Source of the DNA: MGBC113645 sp036308445
GTDB taxonomy: Bacteria > Bacillota_I > Bacilli_A > Erysipelotrichales > Coprobacillaceae
Assembly (NCBI GenBank): GCA_036308445.1
Contig: JAXJVS010000042.1
Span: 1 to 64,000 of the forward strand
Direction: 5' to 3'
DNA length: 64,000 bases
Numbering within the stretch: position 1 is the stretch's first letter; each line of letters starts with the position of its first letter. The notes beneath the pieces were generated by a model. It was not told where the DNA came from. It saw nothing but the letters and a program-made list of their open reading frames with translations, and did not search any database. Below, one piece after another: positions 46,753 to 55,558 of the stretch. The position numbers and the translations under genes were made by a program.

Positions 46753-47815
46753 TAAAGTTTTAGATGAGATGGCTAGTAGAGGAATTGATCACTTAATTAT
46801 TAGTGATCCTTCTTCTATTGATTATTTAATTGGTTATAAAAATAATCCTGGTGAAAGAATGTATGTTTTATTATTGACATTAGATGGTAAACATACAATC
46901 TTCTTGAATGATTTATTCTATTTAAATCAGAAATTAGATGTTGATATTGTCTGGTATAATGATACAGATAATTATGTAGAAATTTTAGCTCAATATTTAC
47001 AAGAGGCAAACTGTATTGGTGTAGATAAATTTTGGAATGCCAAATTCTTGTTGCCATTAATGGGGCTTGCAAATGAAGAAACTTGTTTTGAATTAGGTTC
47101 TATCTGTGTTGATTATGTTCGTATGAAAAAAGATGAACAAGAACAAGCTTTAATGATTAAGGCGAGTCAGATTAATGATCAAGCGATTGATAAAATGATT
47201 GAACTTTGTGCAACAGGAAAATATAGTGAAAAAGAAGTATCGGTTCAATTGGCTGATATTTATAGAAGCTTAGGTTCTGATGATAATTCTTTTATGCCAA
47301 TTGTTGCTTATGGATCAAATTGTGCTGACACTCATCATATGGGTGATGATACAATGCTAAAGGCTGGAGATAGTATTATCATTGATATGGGATGCCTTTA
47401 TAAAGGATATTGTAGTGATATGACAAGAACTGTATTTTATAAAGAAGTAAGTGAGGAAGCGAAGAGAGTTTATGAATTAGTAAGAAAAGCTAATGAAGCG
47501 GCTGAAGCTATGATTAAACCTGGTGTAAAGCTTTGTGATATTGATAAATGTGCTAGAGATATGATTAAAGATGGTGGTTTTGTTGCTGAATTTAATCATC
47601 GTTTAGGACATTTTATTGGTAGAGATGTTCATGAGTATGGTGATGTTTCTGCTTCTTTTGATATGGTGGTTGAAGAAGGTATGATTTTCTCTATTGAACC
47701 AGGTGTTTATATTCAGGGACAATTTGGTGTAAGAGTTGAAGATCTGGTTTTAGTAACTAAGGATGGATGTAAAGTTTTAAATAGTTATTCTAAAGATTTA
47801 AAAGTTGTTGGTTAA
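46736..47815 (+). CDS. M24-family Xaa-Pro-type metallopeptidase
   Basis: 359 residues; ATG 46736 overlaps the end of aspS by 17 bases, so translation is coupled. An N-terminal creatinase-like domain (about 1-125) precedes the pita-bread peptidase. Metal ligands are visible: Asp pair in [18 protein letters not shown], His in [13 protein letters not shown], Glu in FSIEPGVYI and Glu in GVRVEDLVL. It likely cleaves the residue before proline in dipeptides or longer peptides; the exact preference cannot be read. Confidence 0.9.
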   Translation: MNQRINKVLDEMASRGIDHLIISDPSSIDYLIGYKNNPGERMYVLLLTLDGKHTIFLNDLFYLNQKLDVDIVWYNDTDNYVEILAQYLQEANCIGVDKFWNAKFLLPLMGLANEETCFELGSICVDYVRMKKDEQEQALMIKASQINDQAIDKMIELCATGKYSEKEVSVQLADIYRSLGSDDNSFMPIVAYGSNCADTHHMGDDTMLKAGDSIIIDMGCLYKGYCSDMTRTVFYKEVSEEAKRVYELVRKANEAAEAMIKPGVKLCDIDKCARDMIKDGGFVAEFNHRLGHFIGRDVHEYGDVSASFDMVVEEGMIFSIEPGVYIQGQFGVRVEDLVLVTKDGCKVLNSYSKDLKVVG

Positions 47816-47834
47816 GAGAAATCTTAACCTTTTT
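47810..47834 (+). terminator. Terminator of hisS-aspS-peptidase unit
   Basis: GGTTAAGA and TCTTAACC pair around a GAAA tetraloop, spanning the stop, then TTTTT. Confidence 0.9.
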
Positions 47835-47872
47835 GTTTATCTTCTTTTTTTAGAGATGTATAATTTATAAAA

Positions 47873-49237
47873 ATGAGGAAAAACAATAATGATTTTACAA
47901 AAGGTTCAGTAAAAAAATATATTTTAAATATTGCTGGACCAATGATTATCGCACAGTTGATTAATGTTTTATATAATGTTATAGATCGTATATATATAGG
48001 CTGAATTCCTGAAATTTCTACTCTTGCCATAGGTGGTTTAGGTTTATGTTTACCACTTGTTTCAATTATTATTGCTTTTGCTAGTCTAATAGGTACGGGT
48101 GTTTCACCATTATGCTCTATTGCTAGAGGAAAGGGGAATATAGATGAAGCGGAAGAAATTATGGGAAATTCTTTTGTTCTCCTTGTTTTTTTGTTTTGGT
48201 TATGGTTTTAGCTTTTCTTTTTAAAGAACCGATATTATGGTTATTAGGTGCAAGTGATGATACTTTCTTATATGCTAATCAATATATTACAAATTATCTT
48301 TTCGGTACTTTGTTTGTATTGGTAGGACTTGGGATGAATAGTTTCATTAATAGTCAAGGGTTTTCCAAAATAGGGATGATAACTGTGCTGATTGGTGCTG
48401 TTTTAAATATTATTCTTGATCCATTATTTATTTTTATATTTGATACGGGAGTAAGGGGTGCTGCACTTTCTACTGTTATTTCTCAGATGTTATCTGCTTT
48501 ATGGACTTTTCAATTTTTAGTTGGTAATAATACGCTTCTTAAGTTGAGAAAAGATAAGCTGAAACTTAATTGGTTTTATGTAAAGAAAATTGTCTCTTTA
48601 GGTATGGCGGGTTTTATGATGGTTATCACAAATTCTATTGTAACTATAGTATGTAATTCTACTTTATCAATGTACGGTGGAGATATTTATATAGCAATTA
48701 TGACAATAATCAATTCTATAAGAGAAGTTGCATCTTTACCAGGACAAAATATTGCTAATGCATCACAACCTGTGCTTGGGTATAATTACGGAGTAAAATG
48801 TTATAAAAGAGTTTTAGAAGGCATTAAATTTACAACGATGACAGCATTTTTAGCTATGTTAGTATTTTGGCTAGGAATAAATTTTTTTTCCAGTTCAATT
48901 GATGAAAATATTTACTAATGATTTTCATATGATTAGTCATGGTGTAACAGCTATTAGATTGTATTTCTTTGGTTTTTATATGATGGCTTTTCAAATGAGC
49001 GGTCAAGCGGTTGCAGTGGGTTTAGGAAAATCAAAACAAGCTATCTTCTTTTCTATATTCAGAAAGATTATAATTGTTGTTCCTCTTACTATCATTTTAC
49101 CTAAGATCATTGGTATAAATGCTGTATTTATTGCTGAAGCTATTAGTAATTTTATAGGTGGCAGTGCATGTTATATAACAATGTGGTTTACAATTGGCAA
49201 AAAATTAAAAAACACGGTTTCCCGTGTTTATTCTTGA
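47873..49237 (+). pseudogene. Decayed MATE-family efflux transporter
   Basis: ATG 47873 opens a MATE protein (KYILNIAGPMIIAQLINVLYNVIDRIYIG). An in-frame TGA at 48002-48004 interrupts it where relatives have a His or Arg before IPE. The frame then continues to about 48190, shifts into 48196-48918 (FKEPILWLLGASDD through ASQPVLGYNYG), and shifts again in a T8 run near 48887 into the last part (FTNDFHMISHGVTAIRLYFFGFY, to 49237). One nonsense and two frameshifts make it a pseudogene. TGA is used as an ordinary stop elsewhere in this window, so recoding is not the explanation. Confidence 0.88.
49211..49228. terminator. Terminator between MATE relic and small spore-type gene
   Basis: AACACGG and CCGTGTT pair around TTTC, with A-rich left and T-rich right flanks, so it can serve both convergent genes. 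Confidence 0.75.
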
Positions 49238-49359
49238 GCATTTGAATTGTTTTGGTATTTATTGCTCATTAATCCATCTTCAGCACTAGAGTTAGCTTGC
49301 TGATTTTGGTTATACCCTTTGTTTTGATTTTGTTTGTTTTTTGAATTTTTGTGACTCAT
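49228..49359 (-). CDS. 43-residue Asn/Gln-rich protein, probable small spore protein
   Basis: ATG 49359 is preceded by AAAGGAG. The protein (MSHKNSKNKQNQNKGYNQNQ, then QANSSAEDGLMSNKYQNNSNAQE) is very hydrophilic, rich in Asn, Gln, Lys and Ser, and has no Cys or Trp. It fits the style of small acid-soluble or gamma-type spore proteins, although no family signature is secure. A CATAATA -10 and TTCATA -35 with 17-base spacing lie upstream on the same strand, matching a forespore sigma-G promoter. The two observations together support a spore role. Confidence 0.65.
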   Translation of the reverse strand: MSHKNSKNKQNQNKGYNQNQQANSSAEDGLMSNKYQNNSNAQE

Positions 49360-49391
49360 AATTATTTCTCCTTTTTGTCCTTGGACAATAT

Positions 49392-49421
49392 TATTATGGC
49401 CAGAAAATTTATGTTTATGAA
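49392..49421 (-). promoter_or_regulatory. Sigma-G-like promoter
   Basis: On the minus strand TTCATA and CATAATA are 17 bases apart. CATAATA fits the sigma-G -10 consensus fully; the -35 differs at the first base. The predicted transcript would begin about 30 bases before the small gene's start. Confidence 0.5.
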
Positions 49422-49480
49422 AAAAATTTTATATATTAAAATGTTTCTATTTATGATAAAATAGTAATGAGGTGACAAAT

Positions 49481-50788
49481 ATGTATTATTTTATTGGAAT
49501 TAAAGGTTCTGGAATGGCTTCATTAGCTTTGATTTTATATGATTTAGGTTATGAAGTTGCTGGAAGTGATATTGATAAATATATTTTTATTGAAGAAGAT
49601 TTAAGAAAGAAAGGAATTCCTATTTATTCATTTAATAAAGATAATATTAAAGATGGATATCATGTGATAATAGGAAATGCTTTTGATGAATCAAATGAAG
49701 AAGTAAAAGCCGCTAAAGAAAATCCAAATGTTATTACCCATACATATTATGATTTTTTAGGACATTTAATGAATCGATATGTATCTGTAGGTATTGCTGG
49801 TACACATGGAAAAACAACAACTACTGGTATGGCTTATCATTTGTTTGAAGAATATGATAAGACTTCTGTTTTAATTGGTGATGGAACTGGTCATGCAGTT
49901 AATGACAGTAAATATTTCATAGCTGAGACATGTGAATATATGGATCATTTTTTACATTATTATCCTAATTATGTTATTATTAATAATATTGAAATGGATC
50001 ATGTTGATTATTTTAAATCAATGGAACAATATAAAAAGTCCTTTGAAACTTATGCTAATCAGGCTAAAGATACAGTTATTATTTGGGGAGATGATCCTCA
50101 TCTACCGACTTTAAATTATACGAAGAGAGTTGTTAAGTTTGGTTTGAAAGATAGTAATGATGTTGTTGCTAGAAATGTTATTAATAATGATCATGGTTTA
50201 TCTTTTGATGTTTATATTCATAAGGAATTATTTGGTCATTTTAATTTACCATTCTTTGGTATGCATATGTTATATAATTCATTAGCAGTCCTCACTTTGG
50301 GATATTTAGAAGGTATGGATGCTGATTATATTGAAGAAAGATTATCTACATTTGAAGGAGTTAAACGTCGTTATACAGTTAAAGAAGTTGGAAACTGTAT
50401 ATATGTTGATGATTATGCACATCATCCTACTGCTGTAAAATATGTTATTGAAGCAACAAGAACAAGATATCCTGGTAAAAAGATTGTGGCTTTATTTAAA
50501 CCTGATCGTTTTTCAAGAATTGCTCGTTTTGCTAAAGAGTTTGCTCAGGCAATGGATAGTGCTGATTATCCATTTTTATGTCATTTTCCTGAAAATGCAA
50601 AAAAAGAAGAAGGTATTGATATAGATATTACTGAAATTGGGCAATATATACCTAGAGCGAAAATTATTAAAGAAGATGAAGAAGCAGCTAAGATGTTAGC
50701 TCAATATGATAATGTTGTTTATTTGTTTATGAGCAGTAAAGATATTTACAAATTAGAGGAAAAAGTTATAGCTCAAAAAAAGTTATAA
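49481..50788 (+). CDS. murC: MurC, UDP-MurNAc--L-alanine ligase
   Basis: 435 residues from ATG 49481 behind GAGGTGA. First amino-acid ligase of peptidoglycan precursor synthesis. The N-domain opens with YFIGIKGSGMASLA, the ATP loop GTHGKTTTT lies near 108-116, central EMDHVDYF near 170 and DDYAHHPT near 307 are typical, and KPDRFSR follows. It heads the block murC-ytxG-ytxH-ccpA that is also conserved in Bacillus. Confidence 0.96.
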   Translation: MYYFIGIKGSGMASLALILYDLGYEVAGSDIDKYIFIEEDLRKKGIPIYSFNKDNIKDGYHVIIGNAFDESNEEVKAAKENPNVITHTYYDFLGHLMNRYVSVGIAGTHGKTTTTGMAYHLFEEYDKTSVLIGDGTGHAVNDSKYFIAETCEYMDHFLHYYPNYVIINNIEMDHVDYFKSMEQYKKSFETYANQAKDTVIIWGDDPHLPTLNYTKRVVKFGLKDSNDVVARNVINNDHGLSFDVYIHKELFGHFNLPFFGMHMLYNSLAVLTLGYLEGMDADYIEERLSTFEGVKRRYTVKEVGNCIYVDDYAHHPTAVKYVIEATRTRYPGKKIVALFKPDRFSRIARFAKEFAQAMDSADYPFLCHFPENAKKEEGIDIDITEIGQYIPRAKIIKEDEEAAKMLAQYDNVVYLFMSSKDIYKLEEKVIAQKKL

Positions 50789-50820
50789 TTATTATATAAA
50801 TAGTATAGAAAGGAGAGACT

Positions 50821-51123
50821 ATGAATTACGTTGATTTATGTACATGTTTTTTAATTTTATCTGGTGCTTTTGCATTGATTTGTCTAGGGGTATTATTGCT
50901 TAAAACTTCTTCTACAATGAAAGAAGTTACAGCGATGCTTCAAGTTTTACAAATCACATTAGATAAAGCTAATAAGACTTTAGATGATATTAATGTGAAA
51001 TTGGATATGCTTAATGCTCCAGTAGAAATGGTGAGTGGTTTCTTTAATCGTGACCGTGCTCGTAATGGATTTTTAGCTAGTATAATGGCTGCTAAATCTA
51101 TGTTTAAAAAGAAATCAAAATAA
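50821..51123 (+). CDS. ytxG: DUF948 protein, YtxG-like
   Basis: 100 residues. An N-terminal membrane helix (about residues 8-27) is followed by a long amphipathic helix with ITLDKANKTLDDINVKLD, which fits DUF948. Its neighbours murC and ytxH are the same as those of Bacillus ytxG, a general stress-related gene. The function is not known. Confidence 0.85.
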   Translation: MNYVDLCTCFLILSGAFALICLGVLLLKTSSTMKEVTAMLQVLQITLDKANKTLDDINVKLDMLNAPVEMVSGFFNRDRARNGFLASIMAAKSMFKKKSK

Positions 51124-51137
51124 AAGGAGAGAATTAA

Positions 51138-51620
51138 ATGAAATTAGGAAAATTTATTTTAGGATTAGGAATTGGAGCAGTTGCTGGATTATTATTAGCT
51201 CCTAAAAAAGGTAGTGAATTAAGGGAAGATATTAAGAATGAATCTTTAAAGGTTTATGAAAATGTAAAGAATATGTCTAAAGAAGATATCGAATCTGCTT
51301 TAGGAAAAACAATTGAATCTGTAAAAAAATCAGTGGATGAGTTTGATGTTGAAGAATTTAAAGATACTGCTAAAACAAAATTAAATGAATTAGAAACAAA
51401 ATTAGAAGATTTTGCTGAAAAAGTAAAAGATTCAGAAAAATATACTCAAGTAAGAGATGGAGTTATTGAAGTTACAGATAAAGTTAATTCTAAAATTGAA
51501 GAAATGAAATCAAAAGTATTAGAATCAAATTTTGTAGAAAAAGATTTAGTGGATTTGTCGGAAGAAATCGATGCTGTTGAAGAAAAATTAGAAGAAATGA
51601 TTGAAGAAATTACTGAATAA
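51138..51620 (+). CDS. ytxH: YtxH-domain protein
   Basis: 160 residues. The N-terminal FILGLGIGAVAGLLLAPKKGSELRED is the YtxH signature, a glycine-rich membrane-associated helix followed by Lys-rich sequence. The rest is acidic, Lys/Glu-rich and coiled-coil-like. Its ATG comes 14 bases after ytxG, and its stop overlaps the start of ccpA. Function unknown. Confidence 0.9.
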   Translation: MKLGKFILGLGIGAVAGLLLAPKKGSELREDIKNESLKVYENVKNMSKEDIESALGKTIESVKKSVDEFDVEEFKDTAKTKLNELETKLEDFAEKVKDSEKYTQVRDGVIEVTDKVNSKIEEMKSKVLESNFVEKDLVDLSEEIDAVEEKLEEMIEEITE

Positions 51621-52627
51621 TGGCAAAAAAGGTTACAATATATGACGTTGCTACTGAGGCTGGTGTCTCTTTAGCAACTGTTTCTCGTGTTATTAACGGT
51701 TCAAATGTTGTTAAACCTCAAACACGTGATAAAGTTTTAGAAACAATTCAACGTTTAGATTTCAAACCGAATCAGATTGCAAGAGGTCTTGCAACAAGTA
51801 AAACAACAACAATCGCAGTTGTTTTCCCTCAATCATTGTTTGCTCATGTTAAAAATATGATTGGTGGTATAGGGGATACAAGTAGAAGATTAGATTATAA
51901 TGTAAGTATTTATACAACTGAAGATCTTGGAGATGGTGATCCAAGTGAAAGTGTTATTGAAAAAGTTGTAAAATCGAGAGCTGATGGAGTTGTATTATTT
52001 AATAGTAATCAAATTGATGAACACATTGCTTTATGTGAAAAGTATAAAATTCCGACTGTTGTTATTGGAAAAAAAGTATCAAATGAGTTTATGGGCTCTA
52101 TTTATGTAGATGCTAAAAAGATTGCTTTTGAACTTATAGATAGTTTTTTGAGAAAAGGAAAAAAAGATGTTTTATTTATCCATCAATTGCAGAATCTTGT
52201 TAGTTCTTCTGATTTGTGTGATGGAATTAGAGAAGCTTATAAACATCATGGTTTGACTTTTAATGAGGACAATATTATGAAAACTTCTCATCATTATGAA
52301 AAAAGTTATCCTCAATTAAAAGATTATTTTAAAACCCAGAAACATGATGTTGTTTTTACAAGCTATGATAAAGAAGGTGTTGCTGTTGTTAATGCGGCAA
52401 TAGATAATGGTATTAAAGTTCCTGAAGAAATGGAAGTTGTAGGAATGATGAATACTAGTTATTCTATTATGTCTAGACCTACTTTGTCTACTATTCATGT
52501 TCCTGTTTATGATATGGGTGCTTTGGCTATTCGATTATTAACAAAAATTTTAAATGATGAAGATATTGATAGTAAAGAAGTGTCATTACATTATTTATTT
52601 ATGAAAAGAGATACTACTAATATTTAA
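51620..52627 (+). CDS. ccpA: CcpA-like catabolite regulator (LacI family)
   Basis: 335 residues; ATG overlaps the ytxH stop. N-terminal helix-turn-helix TIYDVATEAGVSLATVSRVING near 5-26, hinge RGLATSKT near 55, and a periplasmic-binding-protein-like core. Position behind murC-ytxG-ytxH strongly supports CcpA, which with phosphorylated HPr controls carbon catabolite genes. The core is more diverged than Bacillus CcpA, so the HPr-Ser-P contact is inferred, not seen. Confidence 0.85.
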   Translation: MAKKVTIYDVATEAGVSLATVSRVINGSNVVKPQTRDKVLETIQRLDFKPNQIARGLATSKTTTIAVVFPQSLFAHVKNMIGGIGDTSRRLDYNVSIYTTEDLGDGDPSESVIEKVVKSRADGVVLFNSNQIDEHIALCEKYKIPTVVIGKKVSNEFMGSIYVDAKKIAFELIDSFLRKGKKDVLFIHQLQNLVSSSDLCDGIREAYKHHGLTFNEDNIMKTSHHYEKSYPQLKDYFKTQKHDVVFTSYDKEGVAVVNAAIDNGIKVPEEMEVVGMMNTSYSIMSRPTLSTIHVPVYDMGALAIRLLTKILNDEDIDSKEVSLHYLFMKRDTTNI

Positions 52628-52653
52628 GAACTTCTAATAGGAGTTCTTTTTCT
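52626..52653 (+). terminator. Terminator after ccpA
   Basis: AAGAACT and AGTTCTT pair around a short loop, then TTTTCTT. Confidence 0.8.
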
Positions 52654-52751
52654 TATAAGTAAAAATATTTGTCTTTTTAAAAATACAAATGTCGAATAGT
52701 GACTAAAATGTTCTTGTATGATATAATGTTTACGTTAAGGAGGTTAAAGAA

Positions 52752-53744
52752 ATGAAAATTAGTTTAAATCTAGATAGTATTGCCCTCCTTTTATTTTGTA
52801 GTGATATTGTAAGTGATAGTTCTAAACCTTTAACACAAGAAGAATGGTTTGAAGTAGAAAAAAAATTAAGATCTTCTACTTTAAAAGAACCTTCTCGTTT
52901 GTTTGGAATGAGCAAAGATGCATTAGTACAGATTTTACAAATAGATGAATATATTGCTTATAAAATGATGGCCCGAGCTACTATATATGATAAACTGATG
53001 TATGCTTTACATAATCTTCAAAATGAAGGAATTAATATAACAACAAAATATGAAGATAATTATCCCTCTTCTTTAATACATTCTTTGAAAAAAAGATCCC
53101 CTTTATTTTTGTATTATATTGGAGATTTATCAATTTTAAAAAATATGGTTTCTATTGTTGGGCCTCAACAAATGGAAAGGAAGTTACAATCTTTTACAAA
53201 AAATTTAGTTAGAAAGTTGTATGATGAAGATAAGGTGTTAGTTTCTAGTGGAGCTAAAGGAATAGAAACTTATGCCTTGAAGATGCATTTGAAATTAGGT
53301 GGTAAAGCTGTTTGTATTGTGAGTGATCACATGCTTGATAAGAAACAGGGATATAATAAACAAATTAAAGATAAACAAATGGTTTTGATTAGTGCTGTTG
53401 ATCCATATGCTTTCTTTAACGTTACAAATGCATTAGATAGAAATATTTATGTTTGTGGATTATCTGATTATCAATTTGTAACTTCTTCACATATTAATAG
53501 TGGTGGAATCTGGTTTACATCTATTCAGAATTTCCATTATCATTGGACAACTCAGATTGTTTATGATGAACCTAGATATAATGGGAATATAAGATTACTT
53601 GAAATGGGAGCTTTAAAGATTAGTAATGAAGATATTCTTTCGTTATTAACTATTGATCAGATTGTTGAGAAAAATAAAGCTGTTAATGTAGTAGAGGAAA
53701 TTATGGTTGATCAAATGTCTATTTATGAGTTTATTGAGGAATAG
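52752..53744 (+). CDS. Divergent DprA-like protein
   Basis: 330 residues; AGGAGG upstream. An N-terminal helical region (about 1-95) precedes the segment NYPSSLIHSLKKRSPLFLYY, which matches the start of the DprA Rossmann domain (YPxxL...PLFLYxxG). The usual GSR loop is VGPQQ, and SGLARGID is replaced by SSGAKGIETYA. The C-terminal 80 residues have no DprA match. Canonical DprA loads RecA onto transforming DNA; here the key loops differ, so the function may be altered. It is four bases from the rhomboid gene, which suggests co-transcription. Confidence 0.75.
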   Translation: MKISLNLDSIALLLFCSDIVSDSSKPLTQEEWFEVEKKLRSSTLKEPSRLFGMSKDALVQILQIDEYIAYKMMARATIYDKLMYALHNLQNEGINITTKYEDNYPSSLIHSLKKRSPLFLYYIGDLSILKNMVSIVGPQQMERKLQSFTKNLVRKLYDEDKVLVSSGAKGIETYALKMHLKLGGKAVCIVSDHMLDKKQGYNKQIKDKQMVLISAVDPYAFFNVTNALDRNIYVCGLSDYQFVTSSHINSGGIWFTSIQNFHYHWTTQIVYDEPRYNGNIRLLEMGALKISNEDILSLLTIDQIVEKNKAVNVVEEIMVDQMSIYEFIEE

Positions 53745-53746
53745 TT

Positions 53747-54361
53747 ATGCAGGAGTTTAAAAAATATAAAATTACATATACTCTTATTGGAATATGCATT
53801 ATTTTATACATTGTGACAACATTATTGTATGGTATAGAAATGAGTAGTTATGATGCTTTAGAGTTTTTAGGCTATAATCCAATGATAGTTTATATGAATC
53901 ATTCTTATTATCGCTTGATTACTGCTAATTTTATCCATTTTGGAATTTTACATATTGTAGTGAATTGTTATTCTTTATATAATATTGGCCCTTTTATGGA
54001 AAGAATATTAGGTTTTAAAGAATATTTGATTGTGATAATGACTTCAATGATTTCTACAACACTTATACCTTATATTTTATTTTTTATTAATGGTTTTGGA
54101 TATGATAGTGTAAGTGGTGGTATTAGTGGCGTTATATGTGGGCTATTAGGTTCTATTGCTGCTTTAGCTTTGCTTTTAAAAGGGCGATTTAAAGATGTTT
54201 TTAGAAATGTATTGCCTAGTATTGTATTAATGATATTTATGTCTTTTGGTTTTGATGATATTTCTCTTTCAGGGCATTTGTGTGGTATGATTGGTGGATT
54301 TATTTCTACTTATATTTTGATGAGAATGAAGCTGAAGCGTAGAATAGACATTATTAATTAA
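53747..54361 (+). CDS. Rhomboid intramembrane serine protease
   Basis: 204 residues, six membrane helices. Catalytic Ser lies in GGISGVICG near 128, and catalytic His in LSGHLCGMIGG near 177. The N-terminal ITANFIHFGILHIVVNCYSLYNIG contains the conserved HxxxN region. It cleaves membrane helices of unknown substrates. No GlpG-like cytoplasmic domain is present. It follows the DprA-like gene after two bases. Confidence 0.9.
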   Translation: MQEFKKYKITYTLIGICIILYIVTTLLYGIEMSSYDALEFLGYNPMIVYMNHSYYRLITANFIHFGILHIVVNCYSLYNIGPFMERILGFKEYLIVIMTSMISTTLIPYILFFINGFGYDSVSGGISGVICGLLGSIAALALLLKGRFKDVFRNVLPSIVLMIFMSFGFDDISLSGHLCGMIGGFISTYILMRMKLKRRIDIIN

Positions 54362-54400
54362 AAATAGTAGTTCAATACTTAAAAGGATGGTGAATTGAAA

Positions 54401-54853
54401 ATGTCTTTAAAAGATAAATGGAATGAATATAAAGAAGAAAAAGAAAGAAAAGATTATTTCCGTAAAAGAAATGATTTATATGTTGATAGTATAACTATGA
54501 CAAAAACAATGATTGCTGGCTTATTAGCTGCAATTGTTGGAGCTGTTATTGTTGATGTTATTACATCGACCATAGGCATTAGAAATTCATATTTTTATAT
54601 TGTTTTAGGTGGTGTAGTAGGAAATGTTGTTAAATATGTTTCTTCAGTTCAGTCTAAACAAATGGGGATTTTAGCTGCTATTTTAACTGTTGTGGGGTGT
54701 ATGCTAGCTCATTTTGTATTCTTTGTATATATGTTTGGTTTACTTAATATGTTTAGTGCACTGTTTTTTAGTGTAACATCAATATTTTCTGATGTTTTTA
54801 GCATTGTATTTTTGATTTTAGGCGCTTGTATTGCTTATCAGACTGCTCGATAG
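54401..54853 (+). CDS. Four-helix membrane protein of unknown function
   Basis: 150 residues from ATG 54401; a TTG two codons earlier is less likely. A basic, charged N-terminus (KDKWNEYKEEKERKDYFRKR) is followed by four hydrophobic segments (about 35-55, 63-80, 88-113 and 118-148). No domain is recognised. It ends shortly before an unassigned structured RNA. Confidence 0.6.
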   Translation: MSLKDKWNEYKEEKERKDYFRKRNDLYVDSITMTKTMIAGLLAAIVGAVIVDVITSTIGIRNSYFYIVLGGVVGNVVKYVSSVQSKQMGILAAILTVVGCMLAHFVFFVYMFGLLNMFSALFFSVTSIFSDVFSIVFLILGACIAYQTAR

Positions 54854-54875
54854 ATTGAAGAAAAAGGTGATCTAG

Positions 54876-54987
54876 AAATCTAAGTGCATTACAGATTTTG
54901 CAGATAATTTAGGGGCTGTTATACCCCGAAGCTTGTAAAATGAGGATTATCTTCGAAAGCAGGGAACGAGAGTTTCCTGCTTTTTTT
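54876..54987 (+). ncRNA. Unassigned structured RNA ending in a terminator
   Basis: From 54876 the sequence can fold into AAATCT/AGATTT, then AGATAAT (54902-54908) with ATTATCT (54946-54952) enclosing GGGG/CCCC (54912-54927), and a 10-bp terminator stem AGCAGGGAA/TTTCCTGCT with a GAGA tetraloop and a T run (54958-54987). CGAAG at 54927 could instead pair with CTTCG at 54951, giving two alternative folds. I recognise no riboswitch, SRP, tmRNA or 6S consensus. It may be a small RNA or a riboswitch-like leader; the next gene starts 160 bases further on. Confidence 0.4.
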
Positions 54988-55103
54988 AAAACTGTTTCCA
55001 GTCACCGTCATTCATCAACCTCAAAATTTATAAAGAAAACAATAAAAACTACACGATATTGTGTGATGTACACTAAAACTGAGATTTTATAGTCACTTTT
55101 TTT

Positions 55104-55131
55104 CACCTCTTTTTTTAATTATCATATGATA
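55104..55131 (+). promoter_or_regulatory. Possible sporulation-sigma promoter for cotJ
   Basis: CAC, 16 bases, then CATATGATA resembles a sigma-K-type element (AC-N16-CATANNNTA); sigma-E is also possible because of the CATATGAT -10. It would start transcription only a few bases before the ribosome site, which is a caution. Confidence 0.3.
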
Positions 55132-55147
55132 AAATGAAGGAGGAAAT

Positions 55148-55546
55148 ATGGAAATTTTTGATAATCAATGCTCATGTCAAAATGAGCAAAAAGATATGCT
55201 TCTATTTCAACCAAATGAAGCATTTATGTTAGGAAATCTATTTCAGGATTTGTATCAGTCTTATAAAGGGTTTTCGAATTACTGTGTTCAGAGTAGTAAT
55301 GAAAGACAACAAATGTTATTGAATGTTCAGATCAATGAGTTTGTTGCTCATGAGATAAATTTATATTTGGACAATCATCCTAATGATGGAAGAATGTTAC
55401 GTTTATATCATGAATATGTTAGAAGAGCTAAAGAAGCAAGAAAAGAATTTGAGAATCATTATGGACCGCTTGCTGTACAAAATTCTAATAAAAATATACC
55501 ATTTCAATGGATTGAGGAGCCTTGGCCATGGCAACATCAATTATAG
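55148..55546 (+). CDS. cotJB: CotJA-CotJB fusion spore-coat protein
   Basis: 132 residues; AAGGAGG upstream. Residues about 18-40 (LLFQPNEAFMLGNLFQDLY) match the small CotJA protein (..SPEEALxxGTLFPxL). Residues about 60-132 match CotJB (INEFVAHEINLYLDNHPNDG, HEYVRRAKEARKEFENHYGPL, ending WPW). In Bacillus these are separate genes, cotJA and cotJB, followed by cotJC, so here the first two appear fused in one reading frame. The gene cotJC follows after 12 bases. Role: inner coat assembly, by homology. Confidence 0.8.
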   Translation: MEIFDNQCSCQNEQKDMLLFQPNEAFMLGNLFQDLYQSYKGFSNYCVQSSNERQQMLLNVQINEFVAHEINLYLDNHPNDGRMLRLYHEYVRRAKEARKEFENHYGPLAVQNSNKNIPFQWIEEPWPWQHQL

Positions 55547-55558
55547 GGGGAGATAAAA

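Noticed and set aside
48002..48004. TGA read as tryptophan in the MATE gene
   Set aside because: Relatives have His or Arg at this site, two frameshifts follow, and TGA is used as a stop in other genes here.
49381..49400. TGTCCTTGGACA palindrome as a regulator operator
   Set aside because: It lies between the sigma-G-like promoter and the small gene as an untranslated leader, with no second copy in the window.
26312..54890. Shared 15-base string TAGAAATCTAAGTGC at 26321 and 54873
   Set aside because: In the first it is part of a terminator, in the second part of the RNA candidate. One match of this size is expected by chance in AT-rich DNA over 64 kb or reflects hairpin bias.
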